A stretch of 38,436 nt of DNA from Mycobacterium attenuatum (GTDB lineage: Bacteria > Actinomycetota > Actinomycetes > Mycobacteriales > Mycobacteriaceae), in the NCBI RefSeq assembly GCF_900566085.1, contig NZ_UPHT01000066.1, forward strand, positions 1-38,436, in the 5' to 3' direction. This document shows, piece by piece, positions 9,584 to 20,361 of this stretch; positions within the stretch are counted from its first letter, which is position 1; the number at the start of each line of letters is the position of its first letter. Made by a program: the position numbers and the translations under genes. The notes beneath the pieces are model-generated. The model saw only the letters and a program-made list of their open reading frames with translations. It made no database searches and was not told the origin of the DNA.

Positions 9584-10798
9584 GTGTTGCGCTGGATCAC
9601 CGCGGGTGAGTCCCATGGCCGGGCGTTGGTGGCCGTGGTCGACGGGATGGTCGCCGGAGTGGACGTCACCTCGACCGACATCGCCGACCAGCTGGCCCGC
9701 CGCCGGCTGGGTTACGGACGTGGCGCGCGGATGACGTTCGAGCGCGACGCGGTGACCGTGTTGTCGGGCGTGCGTCACGGCAGCACGCTGGGCGGACCGA
9801 TTGCCATCGAGATCGGCAACACCGAATGGCCGAAGTGGGAAACCGTGATGGCCGCCGATCCGGTCGACCCGGCACAGCTTCAGGAGGTGGCGCGCAATGC
9901 GCCGCTGACCCGACCGCGGCCGGGCCACGCCGACTACGCGGGCATGCTCAAGTACGGCTTCGACGACGCCCGGCCGGTGCTCGAGCGCGCCAGCGCCCGC
10001 GAGACCGCCGCCCGCGTCGCCGCCGCAACCGTGGCCCGGCAGTTCCTCAAACAGGCGTTGGGCGTCGACGTGCTGTCGCATGTCATTTCGATCGGCCCGT
10101 CGGCGCCCTACGACGGCCCGCCGCCCGCAGCCGAGGACCTGCCCGCCATCGATGCCAGCCCGGTGCGTGCGTTCGGCAAAGCCGCCGAACAAGCGATGAT
10201 CGCCGAAATCGAAGCGGCCAAAAAGGACGGCGACACCCTGGGCGGCGTGGTCGAGGTCGTGGCGTCGGGCCTGCCGGTGGGGTTGGGGTCGTTCACCAGC
10301 GGCGACAACCGGCTCGACAGCCAACTGGCCGCGGCCGTGATGGGGATCCAGGCGATCAAGGGCGTGGAGATCGGTGACGGATTCGAAACCGCGCGCCGCC
10401 GCGGCAGCCGCGCCCACGACGAGATGTACCCCGGGTCCGACGGTGTCGTCCGCTCCACTAACCGGGCGGGCGGACTCGAAGGCGGCATGACCAACGGCCA
10501 GCCACTGCGGGTGCGTGCGGCCATGAAGCCTATCTCCACGGTGCCGCGGGCGCTGGCCACCGTGGACCTGGCCACCGGTGACGAGGCGGTCGCCATCCAC
10601 CAGCGCTCCGACGTGTGCGCGGTGCCGGCCGCCGGTGTGGTGGCCGAGGCCATGGTGGCGCTGGTGCTGGCGCGCGCGGCGCTGGAAAAGTTCGGCGGCG
10701 ATTCGCTGACCGAAACCCGCCGCAACATCGAGGCTTACCAGCGCACCGTCGCCGATCGTCAATCGCCGGCGGCTCGCGCTCGGGCCGGCCGGGGCTAG
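9584..10798 (+). CDS. aroC: chorismate synthase
   Basis: AroC converts 5-enolpyruvylshikimate-3-phosphate to chorismate using reduced FMN. The true start is GTG 9584 (product [16 protein letters not shown]), giving 404 residues. Upstream codons in the same frame belong to the vapC relic. Family signatures are GESHGRAL (residues 8-15), [53 protein letters not shown] and [17 protein letters not shown], which together build the FMN and substrate pocket. M. tuberculosis calls the gene aroF. It is the first of four closely spaced shikimate genes; aroK starts 8 bases after its stop. Confidence 0.96.
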   Translation: MLRWITAGESHGRALVAVVDGMVAGVDVTSTDIADQLARRRLGYGRGARMTFERDAVTVLSGVRHGSTLGGPIAIEIGNTEWPKWETVMAADPVDPAQLQEVARNAPLTRPRPGHADYAGMLKYGFDDARPVLERASARETAARVAAATVARQFLKQALGVDVLSHVISIGPSAPYDGPPPAAEDLPAIDASPVRAFGKAAEQAMIAEIEAAKKDGDTLGGVVEVVASGLPVGLGSFTSGDNRLDSQLAAAVMGIQAIKGVEIGDGFETARRRGSRAHDEMYPGSDGVVRSTNRAGGLEGGMTNGQPLRVRAAMKPISTVPRALATVDLATGDEAVAIHQRSDVCAVPAAGVVAEAMVALVLARAALEKFGGDSLTETRRNIEAYQRTVADRQSPAARARAGRG

Positions 10799-10806
10799 GT
10801 AATCGG

Positions 10807-12861
<2,055 letters not shown>

Positions 12862-12865
<4 letters not shown>

Positions 12866-13614
12866 TCCTGCGTGGGCTTGTGCTCAGGTTTGGTCTCGTC
12901 GTGGTCGAGGCGGATCGTCTCGGTGCGTGCCTCGGTGTCGCTGGTGGGGATCGTCTCCGTCGGTGCCTCGGACTCGCCGGTGCGGATCACCTCGGTCGGA
13001 GACTCCGATTCCGGCGTGGCGATGGTCTCGGTCGGTGCCTCGCGTTCGACCGTGGCAACCGCTGTGGGAGCCGTGGCTTGCGACTCCGACCGAGCGGTCT
13101 GGATCTCCCCGGTCGGCGTGTCGTCGGCGCGAACGGCGGCGAACACGTCGGAATCGCCACGTCCCCTGGAGCCGTCGTGCACGGGGGGCGGGGGAGCTTT
13201 GCGGTCGATACGCCACCGGGCGACGGCCACCCCGATGATCGCGAACAGGAAAACGATGAGCGCTGTGAAGGCCGCAAACGTCGTCAGCTCGTTGAGCACC
13301 CCGCCGGCGTAGACGCCCTGGTAGAACTGGGAAATCAGCCAGGTCACCGCGCCGCTGAGCACCCCGGCTGTCAGCCCGGCCAGCAGCCACGTCATGGCCA
13401 GATCCTCCCGGCGGTCCGGGTCGGGGTTGGCTTTGGCGTCCGCGTTGCCGTCGGTGAGTCCCCACACGACGACGCCGATGATGTACAAGGCGAGAAGAAC
13501 GAGGCTGATCAATCCGGCCTGAGTCTGCCAGGCATTGATCAACGCCCCCTGAAAGAGACGCAGAACCACCATCGCAGCGGCGAACACCAGTCCGCGCAGC
13601 ATCCAGCTAGTCAT
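12862..13614 (-). CDS. four-helix membrane protein with Thr/Glu repeat tail (Rv2536-like)
   Basis: The 250-residue product has four predicted transmembrane segments at about 5-25, 33-52, 74-95 and 108-130. A hydrophilic tail of roughly 115 residues follows, beginning near [14 protein letters not shown]. The second half of the tail is four imperfect repeats of about 12 residues, each containing TETI or TEVI (for example [22 protein letters not shown]). Position and the membrane part fit Rv2536, an uncharacterised conserved membrane protein. The repeats look like possible Ser/Thr kinase substrates, which is an inference. ATG at 13614 is divergent from pepQ across only 32 bases, and the 3' end overlaps the aroQ stop convergently. 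Confidence 0.82.
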
Positions 13615-13646
13615 GGGAGTTCAGCGTAGCTGTACCGTCAACGGTC

Positions 13647-14765
13647 GTGACACATTCCCAGCGTCGACACAACCTCAAAGCCAAAATTGGTGCCGCCGGA
13701 CTGGACGCGATGCTGGTCACCGACCTGATAAATGTGCGATATCTATCCGGTTTCAGCGGCTCCAACGGCGCGTTGCTGGTGTTCGCCGACGACCGCGAAG
13801 CCGTGCTGGCCACCGACGGCCGCTACCGCACTCAGGCCGCCCAGCAGGCCCCCGATCTCGAGGTGGCCATCGAGCGGGCGCTCGGCCGTCACCTGAGCTG
13901 CCGGGCGGCCGAATGCGGCGTCGGCAGGCTGGGTTTCGAAAGCCACATTGTCACCGTGGATGGCCTGGATGCGCTGACGGCTGGTCTGCGCGACACCGAG
14001 ACCGAGCTGGTCCGCGCGTCGGGGACGGTGGAGGCGCTGCGTGAGGTCAAGGATGCCGGTGAGCTGGCGTTGTTGCGGCTGGCCTGCGAAGCGGCCGACG
14101 CAGCGCTGACCGACCTGGTGCGTCGCGGCGGTCTGCGCCCGGGCCGCACCGAGCGGGAGGTGGCCCGCGATCTGGAAGGGCTGATGTTCGATCACGGCGC
14201 CGAGGCGGTGTCGTTCGAGACGATCGTGGCGGCCGGGCCGAATTCGGCCATCCCGCACCACCGGCCCACCGACGCGGTGCTGGCCACCGGTGATTTCGTC
14301 AAGATCGACTTCGGTGCGCTGGTCGCCGGTTATCACTCCGACATGACCCGCACCTTCGTGCTGGGCAAGGCGGCCGACTGGCAGCTGGAGCTCTACCAGC
14401 TGGTTTCCCGGGCGCAACAGGCCGGTCGCGAGGCATTGCGCCCTGGTGCCGAGCTGCGTGAGGTCGACGCCGCCGCGCGCCAGCTGATCACCGACGCCGG
14501 CTACGGCGACAACTTTGGACACGGTCTGGGACACGGCGTTGGCCTGCAGATACACGAAGCGCCGGGCATCGGGGCGACATCCGCCGGTACACTGCTTGCG
14601 GGCTCCGTGGTGACCGTGGAGCCCGGCGTCTATCTACCCGGCCGCGGCGGTGTGCGCATCGAGGACACATTGGTAGTGCCCTCCAAGACGCCAGGCGCCT
14701 CGGAAAGCGCCGGACAGACCCCGGAATTGTTGACCCGGTTCCCCAAGGAACTGGCCATTTTGTAG
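13647..14765 (+). CDS. pepQ: Xaa-Pro dipeptidase/aminopeptidase PepQ (M24B)
   Basis: This metallopeptidase releases N-terminal residues next to proline. The 372 residues comprise a creatinase-like N-terminal domain with MLVTDLINVRYLSGFSGSNGALLV and the pita-bread catalytic domain. All five dinuclear metal ligands of the M24 family are present: D221 (IDFGALV), D232 (HSDMTRTF), H292 (GHGLGHGVG), E325 (VEPGVYL) and E339 (RIEDTL). The GTG start at 13647 is 32 bases from the divergent Rv2536-like gene. efp follows 15 bases downstream, as in other mycobacteria, so it heads a pepQ-efp-nusB operon. Confidence 0.94.
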   Translation: MTHSQRRHNLKAKIGAAGLDAMLVTDLINVRYLSGFSGSNGALLVFADDREAVLATDGRYRTQAAQQAPDLEVAIERALGRHLSCRAAECGVGRLGFESHIVTVDGLDALTAGLRDTETELVRASGTVEALREVKDAGELALLRLACEAADAALTDLVRRGGLRPGRTEREVARDLEGLMFDHGAEAVSFETIVAAGPNSAIPHHRPTDAVLATGDFVKIDFGALVAGYHSDMTRTFVLGKAADWQLELYQLVSRAQQAGREALRPGAELREVDAAARQLITDAGYGDNFGHGLGHGVGLQIHEAPGIGATSAGTLLAGSVVTVEPGVYLPGRGGVRIEDTLVVPSKTPGASESAGQTPELLTRFPKELAIL

Positions 14766-14780
14766 GAGATTTAGCAGACC

Positions 14781-15344
14781 GTGGCGACCACCGCTGACTT
14801 CAAGAACGGACTCGTCCTCAATATCGATGGGCAGCTGTGGCAGATCGTGGAGTTTCAGCACGTCAAGCCGGGTAAGGGCCCCGCATTCGTGCGCACCAAG
14901 CTCAAGAACGTGCTGTCGGGCAAGGTCGTTGACAAGACCTACAACGCCGGGGTGAAGGTGGAGACCGCCACCGTGGACCGCCGCGACACTACCTACCTGT
15001 ACCGTGACGGCTCGGACTTCGTGTTCATGGACAGCCAGGACTACGAGCAGCACCCGCTGCCGGAGTCCCTGGTTGGCGATGCCGCGCGGTTTCTGCTGGA
15101 GGGCATGCCGGTGCAGGTGGCCTTTCACGACGGGGCACCGCTGTACATCGAGCTGCCGGTGACCGTCGAGCTCGAAGTCACCCACACCGAACCAGGTCTG
15201 CAGGGCGACCGGTCCAGTGCCGGCACCAAGCCCGCCACACTGGAGACCGGCGCCCAGATCCAGGTGCCGTTGTTCATCAACACCGGGGACAAGCTGAAGG
15301 TCGATTCGCGCGACGGCAGCTACCTGGGCAGGGTCAACGCCTGA
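14781..15344 (+). CDS. efp: translation elongation factor P
   Basis: EF-P rescues ribosomes stalled at polyproline. The 187-residue protein has the KOW-like N-terminal domain and two OB-type domains. The tip loop reads KPGKGPAFV, the PGKGP type described for actinobacterial EF-P, in which the lysine works without the beta-lysyl or rhamnosyl modification. No epmA, epmB or earP homolog lies in the window, which fits. The C terminus [25 protein letters not shown] is canonical. The GTG start at 14781 has TAGGAG upstream. nusB begins 3 bases after its stop. Confidence 0.97.
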   Translation: MATTADFKNGLVLNIDGQLWQIVEFQHVKPGKGPAFVRTKLKNVLSGKVVDKTYNAGVKVETATVDRRDTTYLYRDGSDFVFMDSQDYEQHPLPESLVGDAARFLLEGMPVQVAFHDGAPLYIELPVTVELEVTHTEPGLQGDRSSAGTKPATLETGAQIQVPLFINTGDKLKVDSRDGSYLGRVNA

Positions 15345-15346
15345 GT

Positions 15347-15871
15347 ATGCCCGAGTCAAAGCCGGGCAAGCCGGTCAAAGGACGCCATCAGGCCCGCAAA
15401 CGTGCGGTGGACCTGCTGTTCGAGGCCGAGGCGCGGGGCATGAGCCCGCTCGAGGTGGTCGAGGCCCGTACCGCACTGGCCGCAGCCAAGCCGGAAGTCG
15501 CACCGGTGCATCCCTATACGGCCGCCGTGGCGCGCGGAGTCAGCGAGGACGCCGCCCACATCGATGACCTGATCGCGGCCCATCTGCAGGGCTGGACGCT
15601 GGATCGGCTGCCCGCGGTCGACCGCGCCATTCTGCGGGTCTCGGTGTGGGAATTGCTGCATGCCGACGATGTCCCCGAACCGGTCGCCGTCGACGAAGCC
15701 GTCGAGCTGGCCAAGGAACTGTCCACCGACGACTCACCCGGCTTCGTCAACGGGGTGCTCGGCCAAGTCATGCTGGTGACGCCGCAGATCCGCGCGGCCG
15801 CTCAGGCGGTCCGTCAGGCGGTTGCCACAGATGCGGAGCGCCTGCCGGAGAACCAAGGATCGTGCTCATGA
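15347..15871 (+). CDS. nusB: transcription antitermination factor NusB
   Basis: NusB with NusE (S10) binds boxA RNA and supports antitermination in rRNA operons. The 174-residue helical protein shows the RNA-binding N-terminal [20 protein letters not shown], the central [31 protein letters not shown] and the terminal [10 protein letters not shown] blocks that define the family. The C-terminal tail is longer than in many bacteria. The stop overlaps the ATG of the next gene (ATGA). The gene is part of the pepQ-efp-nusB run. Confidence 0.95.
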   Translation: MPESKPGKPVKGRHQARKRAVDLLFEAEARGMSPLEVVEARTALAAAKPEVAPVHPYTAAVARGVSEDAAHIDDLIAAHLQGWTLDRLPAVDRAILRVSVWELLHADDVPEPVAVDEAVELAKELSTDDSPGFVNGVLGQVMLVTPQIRAAAQAVRQAVATDAERLPENQGSCS

Positions 15872-16275
15872 GCAGACTCGAGTTGCGTGTCGTGATCGCG
15901 GCCTGGATGGCCGCGGCGGTGGTGCTGGGCGCGGTGATCTGCGCTGCCTACGGGTGGGCCATTGTGGCCTCGGCGCTGTCGATTTACGCGCTGGGTGTGG
16001 GCGCTTGGTTGTATCACTGCATCGAGCGTCTGATCCTGGCCCGCCGCATCAGCACGGTCCGCTCGGCGGCCAAGCCGCTGCAGCCGCTGCTGCCGGTGAT
16101 GGCGGCAATCATGGGTCTGACCCAGGCGGTGGTGCGATCTCTCGGCGACGTCACCGATTTGCCGGCGCGGCGCTGGGAATTTCCGCAATTCCCGCAGCTT
16201 CCGATGCTGCGCTGGGTGGACAGCACGTTGGGCAACCGGCGGATCATCGACAGCGACGACGAGCTCGACGGCTGA
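15868..16275 (+). CDS. small two-helix membrane protein (Rv2532c-like)
   Basis: I place the start at ATG 15868, overlapping the nusB stop, giving 135 residues. Two hydrophobic helices lie near residues 7-29 and 30-50. An amphipathic region and the tail [23 protein letters not shown] follow, ending with the acidic IDSDDELDG. It matches the position and general look of the uncharacterised Rv2532c protein, always downstream of nusB in mycobacteria. Function unknown. The coupling with nusB suggests co-expression, but not a role in transcription. Its stop lies 16 bases from the convergent oxidoreductase gene. Confidence 0.75.
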   Translation: MSRLELRVVIAAWMAAAVVLGAVICAAYGWAIVASALSIYALGVGAWLYHCIERLILARRISTVRSAAKPLQPLLPVMAAIMGLTQAVVRSLGDVTDLPARRWEFPQFPQLPMLRWVDSTLGNRRIIDSDDELDG

Positions 16276-16291
16276 GAAAAGCACACCGACC

Positions 16292-17764
16292 CTAAACGAG
16301 CGTGACGAACGAGTCCCGGTAGGCCTCAAGAAGCCTCAGCCATAATTCGCTGATGGTCGGGAAGCACGGCACGGCGTGCCACAACCTGTCGACGGGCACC
16401 TGGCCGGCGACGGCGATGGTGGCCGAGTGCAGCATCTCGGTGACGCCGGGGCCGACCATGGTCACGCCGAGCAGGTGACCGCTATCGACGTCGACCACCA
16501 TGCGCGCCCGGCCTGAGTAGCCGTCGGCATAGAGCTTGGCCCCCATCACGTCGCCGATTTCGACATCGATGATCTTGATCAGGCGCCCGGCCTGGACCGC
16601 CTGCTCCTCGGTGAGCCCCACCGCGGCCACTTCGGGGTCGGTGAAGATGGCCTGCGGAACGGCGTGATGGTCTGCGGTGGTCGAATGAACGCCCCATTGC
16701 GCGGTGTCCAGCGGCGTGCCCGCGGCGCGGGCGCCGATGGCCGCGCCGGCAATGCGCGCTTGGTATTTGCCCTGATGGGTCAGCAGCGCCCGGTGATTGA
16801 CGTCGCCGGCTGCGTAGAGCCACCCGTCTTCGACAGCCCGCACCCGGCAGGTGTCGTCGACATCGAGCCAGCTGCCGGGGGTCAGTCCGACCGTTTCCAG
16901 GCCGATGTGGTCGGTGAGGGGTTTGCGGCCGGTGGCAAACAATACGTCGTCGACCTCGAGCTCGGTGCCGTCCGTCAACGCAAGCGCCACCGGGCAATAG
17001 GGGTAAGCCCGGCTGAGCTCGCGGACTGTCACTCCCGTGCGCACGTCCACGCCCGCCGCTGCCAGGCCGCGCCCGACAAGCTCGCCCGCGAAGGGTTCCA
17101 TCCGCGGCAGTAGCCGCGCGCCTCGAGCCAGCAAGGTCACCTTCGAGCCTAATCCTTGCCAGGCCGTTGCCATTTCGACGCCCACGGCGCCGGCGCCGAC
17201 GACGGCGAGCCGATTCGGGACATCGCTGCTGTCGTTGGCTTCGCGGTTGGTCCACGGCCGAGCTTCGACCAGGCCGGGCAGGTCGGGGATCGCGGACCGG
17301 CTCCCGGTGCAGATGACCACCGCGTGCCGGACCGCCAGCACCACCTCCCTGCTGCTGGGCGTCGTGACGACAACGCGTCGCGGACCGTCCAACCGGCCGT
17401 GTCCGCGGACCAGCGTTGCTCCGATGCCGGCCACCCAGTCGGCCTGGCCGGTGTCGTCCCAGTCGTTCACGTAGCGGTCGCGACGGCCGAAGACACCGGC
17501 CGGGTCCGCCGAACCGTTGACCGCCTCGCTCGCGCCGTCGACCCGTTGCGCGTGGGAGATCGCGCGGACCGGACGCAGCAGCGACTTGCTGGGCACGCAG
17601 GCCCAATACGAACACTCACCCCCGACGAGTTCGCGTTCGACTACCGCGACATCCAGGCCTGCTGCCCGGACGCGGTCCGCGACGGTCTGGCCCACCGGAC
17701 CAGCCCCGAGAACCACGACGTCGTATGTCTGGTCGTGCGTCTGTTGCTGTTGGTCGGCTGCCAC
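16292..17764 (-). CDS. FAD-dependent pyridine nucleotide-disulfide oxidoreductase (Lpd/MerA-like)
   Basis: The 490-residue flavoprotein belongs to the class I disulfide reductases. The FAD loop VVVLGAGPVGQTVADRV is at 16-32, the redox-active pair C51/C56 sits in GGECSYWACVPSK, the second NAD(P) loop is VVGAGAVGVEMA near 205-216, and an FAD motif LYAAGDVNHRALLTHQGKYQA is in the third quarter. The CSYWAC form of the active site differs from the classic CLNxGC of dihydrolipoamide dehydrogenase. The C-terminal HAVPCFPTISE also departs from HPTxxE. It may therefore reduce a substrate other than lipoamide. The start is GTG 17764-17762, giving a Gln-rich head (DQQQQ). It is divergent from the pucR-like gene and has no counterpart at this place in M. 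tuberculosis. Confidence 0.85.
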   Translation of the reverse strand: MAADQQQQTHDQTYDVVVLGAGPVGQTVADRVRAAGLDVAVVERELVGGECSYWACVPSKSLLRPVRAISHAQRVDGASEAVNGSADPAGVFGRRDRYVNDWDDTGQADWVAGIGATLVRGHGRLDGPRRVVVTTPSSREVVLAVRHAVVICTGSRSAIPDLPGLVEARPWTNREANDSSDVPNRLAVVGAGAVGVEMATAWQGLGSKVTLLARGARLLPRMEPFAGELVGRGLAAAGVDVRTGVTVRELSRAYPYCPVALALTDGTELEVDDVLFATGRKPLTDHIGLETVGLTPGSWLDVDDTCRVRAVEDGWLYAAGDVNHRALLTHQGKYQARIAGAAIGARAAGTPLDTAQWGVHSTTADHHAVPQAIFTDPEVAAVGLTEEQAVQAGRLIKIIDVEIGDVMGAKLYADGYSGRARMVVDVDSGHLLGVTMVGPGVTEMLHSATIAVAGQVPVDRLWHAVPCFPTISELWLRLLEAYRDSFVTLV

Positions 17765-17934
17765 GGCTCAAATCCTATGTGCAGGCCTGCGCTCCGTCTT
17801 GCTCCAGCATGGTTGAGGACTCGCCCAGATCCGATCGCCGGCGCGAAGCCGTGCGCGTGCCGTTTCGACACCGCCTGTGCCCCGCACGGCCGCTCGTGCC
17901 GGCAGCTGCCCCGTCCGCATTACGCTGGTTGAAC

Positions 17935-17944
17935 AGTCCGGACT
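17935..17944. promoter_or_regulatory. 10-bp perfect palindrome upstream of the PucR-type gene
   Basis: AGTCCGGACT at 17935-17944 is a perfect palindrome 12 bases before the GTG of the regulator gene. It sits in the 192-bp divergent region shared with the disulfide oxidoreductase gene. Placement suggests an operator or 5' UTR element, perhaps autoregulatory. A 10-bp palindrome can occur by chance in GC-rich DNA, so confidence is low. Nothing else gene-like is seen in this gap. Confidence 0.3.
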
Positions 17945-17956
17945 TGGGGGCGGCTC

Positions 17957-19492
17957 GTGATCACGTTGGACCGCTTGGTGAACGTCCTCGGCGGTTACGG
18001 GGTGCGGTTGCGGTGGTCATCGGTGTCCCGGTCGACCGAACTTCGCAGCGTGGTGATCCACGAAACAGCCACGGCGCGCTCGGTAGTCGGCGATGTGTTG
18101 CTCGCGGTCGGCGCCGGCTCCGTCCGGGAAGCGGTTCAGTGGGCCGCGTCGGCCCGGGCTGTGGTGGTGTTGACGCGCGACGGCGAACCGGCCATGACGT
18201 CGGCGGGCGACGACGAGGCGGCAGCTGTCATGGTGCTGGACCCGTCGGTGTCTTGGAGCGAGGTCGCCGCGGTGGTCTACGGGCTGGTGCTGGAGGGACG
18301 CGAGACGGAATCCGGTCGCGGCCCCACAGACCTGTTCGCGCTCGCCGACAGCCTGGCCGAGGCCACCGGTGCAGCCGTGACCATCGAAGACCGGCTGCTG
18401 CGGGTGCTGGCGTACTCGCGGTTGCAGCAACATGCCGACCCGGCGCGGGTGGCGACCATCGTGGGTCGCCAGACGCCCGAGCAGCTGCGCCGATGGCTCG
18501 ACGAGCACGGAGTTCTGGCTCACCTGGCCGCGTCGGATGATCCGCTCTACGTTGCCGCGGCCGACGACCAGGGCCTGACCGGGCGCATGGTGGTTGCCGT
18601 CCGTTCCGGACGCGAAATCCTGGGATCGGTGTGGGTGGCGTGCTCGGCCCCGTTGAGCGGCGCCGAGCGCGACGCGCTGACCGACGGCGCGCATACGGTG
18701 GCCCTGCATCTGCTGCGGTCCCGAGCCAGCGCCGACCTGGAGCGCCAGGTCGAATCCGAACTGGTGATCCAGCTGCTGGAGGGCACCATCGACGCCGCCA
18801 CCGTCGCCAGCAGGCTGGGACTGCCGCGCGGTCCGCTGCGGGTGATCGCGCTGCAGGCTTTCACCGCCGCCGAACGTGATGCCGCGCTGCTGTTGGCTTT
18901 CGAGCGCGCCACCACCGGGTTCGGTTGGTCACGTCCCGGCCGCAGCGCGTTGGCCGGCAACACCGTCTACACCGTGCTGCCGGGTGACGAGCCGGACCCG
19001 GCACGGCGCTGGGTCAGCGGTTTACGGGCGGCCCTGCCCGAGGGAATGCGGGTGTGGGCGGGCATCAGCGGGCCGGCCGAGGTGGCCGGCCTCGTCGCGG
19101 GGCGCCGGGAGGCCGACGAGTGTTTGGCGCTGCACCGGATTTCCTCGGAGGATGCCGTCGCGCCGGCATACGACCAATCCTGGGACGACATCCTGCTGCA
19201 GCGACTGCGCACCGCAGCCAGCTCCGGGCGGTTGCCGGACGGTGGACCGGTCGCCGAGCTGCGCCGCCACGACCGAGCCAACGCCACCGAGTACGTGCCC
19301 ACGCTGCGCGCCTGGCTGGAAGAGCAGGGCGACCAGGCACGGGCCGGGGAGCGTCTCGGGGTGCACGAGAACACCGTGCGCTACCGGCTGCGCAAGATGG
19401 CCGAAATCGCCACGCTGTCGCTCGATGATGCCAAGAAGCGGCTGGCCATGACGATCGAGCTGGCGGCCACCGACGCAGACCAACCGCTGTAG
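17957..19492 (+). CDS. PucR-family transcriptional regulator
   Basis: The 511-residue protein has the three-part architecture of PucR regulators: an N-terminal PucR-type ligand region (1-120), a central GGDEF-like/CdaR domain (about 280-410) and a C-terminal helix-turn-helix of the HTH_30 type (about 445-505). The HTH contains YVPTLRAWLEEQGDQARAG and LGVHENTVRYRLRKM. Family members sense small metabolites such as purines, amino acids or organic acids and activate neighbouring catabolic genes. Neighbours here are a disulfide reductase on one side and a DadA-like oxidoreductase on the other, so regulation of one of these is plausible but inferred. The start is GTG 17957. A hairpin follows its stop. 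Confidence 0.88.
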   Translation: MITLDRLVNVLGGYGVRLRWSSVSRSTELRSVVIHETATARSVVGDVLLAVGAGSVREAVQWAASARAVVVLTRDGEPAMTSAGDDEAAAVMVLDPSVSWSEVAAVVYGLVLEGRETESGRGPTDLFALADSLAEATGAAVTIEDRLLRVLAYSRLQQHADPARVATIVGRQTPEQLRRWLDEHGVLAHLAASDDPLYVAAADDQGLTGRMVVAVRSGREILGSVWVACSAPLSGAERDALTDGAHTVALHLLRSRASADLERQVESELVIQLLEGTIDAATVASRLGLPRGPLRVIALQAFTAAERDAALLLAFERATTGFGWSRPGRSALAGNTVYTVLPGDEPDPARRWVSGLRAALPEGMRVWAGISGPAEVAGLVAGRREADECLALHRISSEDAVAPAYDQSWDDILLQRLRTAASSGRLPDGGPVAELRRHDRANATEYVPTLRAWLEEQGDQARAGERLGVHENTVRYRLRKMAEIATLSLDDAKKRLAMTIELAATDADQPL

Positions 19493-19496
19493 CAAT

Positions 19497-19525
19497 CCGA
19501 CAACGCGCGAGCGCCTGGTTGTCGG
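19497..19525 (+). terminator. stem-loop after the PucR-type gene
   Basis: CCGACAAC (19497-19504) and GTTGTCGG (19518-19525) form a perfect 8-bp stem with a 13-base loop, starting 5 bases after the pucR-like stop. There is no U tract, which is common for mycobacterial intrinsic terminators. The position makes a terminator the likeliest reading. Confidence 0.5.
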
Positions 19526-19607
19526 GCTTCGGCAATGAGTGGGGCGCCTGTCGAGGCCACCCTGGAGTTGTCAACCTCAGTGGCAGACCCGTCGATAGGA
19601 ATATCCG

Positions 19608-20240
19608 ATGACCACCCCGTGTTCGCAGCGGCACCGGCTCGCCGGCCGCGCATCAGGCGACGACGCCCCGATGGACACCTACACTCTGCCCTGGCCGCAC
19701 CGGCTGGCGTCCTGGCGCCACCGGATACCTGCCAACGACGGATTCGAGTTGCTGCTTGCCATCTGGGTTGCGGTGGTGGTGCTGGCCGGCATGCCGATGG
19801 CAGTCGCCGTAGGCAGCTCAGTGCACGAGTCCCAGAGCCGCCTTTACGCCCAGCAGGCGCAGAACCGTCAGTCGGTCACCGCGGTGGTCACCGGTGACAA
19901 GGTCGCCCATCAAGAACTGGCCGATCCGCAGACGGTCAGCGTACCGGCCCGGTGGGTCGCCGCGGGGGTCGAGCACGCCGGCCCGGTGTCGGCGCCGCGT
20001 GGCGTGAAAGCTGGTGACTCCGTGGATATCTGGGTAGATGAAAGCGGATACCACATCGGCCTGCCGGACCGCACCGCGCTGGATGAGGCGGTGGCGGCCG
20101 GACTGTCGTCGTGGCTGGGCATGGCCGCCGTCACGGCCGTCTTGCTGGCCGGGGCCTGGGCAGTGACCGACCGCGTACGCGGTCGCCGAGTGCCGCTGTC
20201 TTCCGGCGGCGGTGATGGTTCGGGCATCGCGCGTCGCTGA
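19608..20240 (+). CDS. Rv1733c-family two-helix membrane protein
   Basis: The 210-residue product has two transmembrane helices at about 48-70 and 165-187 around an extracytoplasmic domain. The blocks SRLYAQQAQNRQSVTAVV, VPARWVAAGVEHAG and GVKAGDSVDIWVDESG match the pattern of M. tuberculosis Rv1733c, a DosR-regulon membrane antigen of unknown biochemical role, and its many mycobacterial paralogs. ATG 19608 is the longest start; ATG 19671 (MDTYTLPWPHRL) is equally possible and would remove 21 residues with no effect on the helices. I saw no obvious DosR box upstream. It sits alone in the 0.9-kb interval between the PucR-type gene and the DadA-like gene. Confidence 0.72.
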   Translation: MTTPCSQRHRLAGRASGDDAPMDTYTLPWPHRLASWRHRIPANDGFELLLAIWVAVVVLAGMPMAVAVGSSVHESQSRLYAQQAQNRQSVTAVVTGDKVAHQELADPQTVSVPARWVAAGVEHAGPVSAPRGVKAGDSVDIWVDESGYHIGLPDRTALDEAVAAGLSSWLGMAAVTAVLLAGAWAVTDRVRGRRVPLSSGGGDGSGIARR

Positions 20241-20261
20241 AGGGTGTTGCTGCAGAACCAC

Positions 20262-20361
20262 AATGGCTCGCCGGACGGCCGGACAGTCGCGCCAGGCGCC
20301 GCGGAGCCATTACGTCCAGCACATGAAATATTAAGTAACAGTTCAGTTGTGGAGGTGTGTG
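20262..20361 (+). promoter_or_regulatory. candidate promoter region of the DadA-like gene
   Basis: An inverted repeat AATGGCTC (20262-20269) and GAGCCATT (20304-20311) encloses 34 bases and is followed by an unusually AT-rich run with TATTAA near 20329-20334, a plausible -10 element. The Shine-Dalgarno GGAGG at 20351-20355, 6 bases before ATG 20362, decides the start of the downstream gene. The inverted repeat could bind a regulator such as the PucR-type protein upstream; that is only an inference. Confidence 0.4.
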
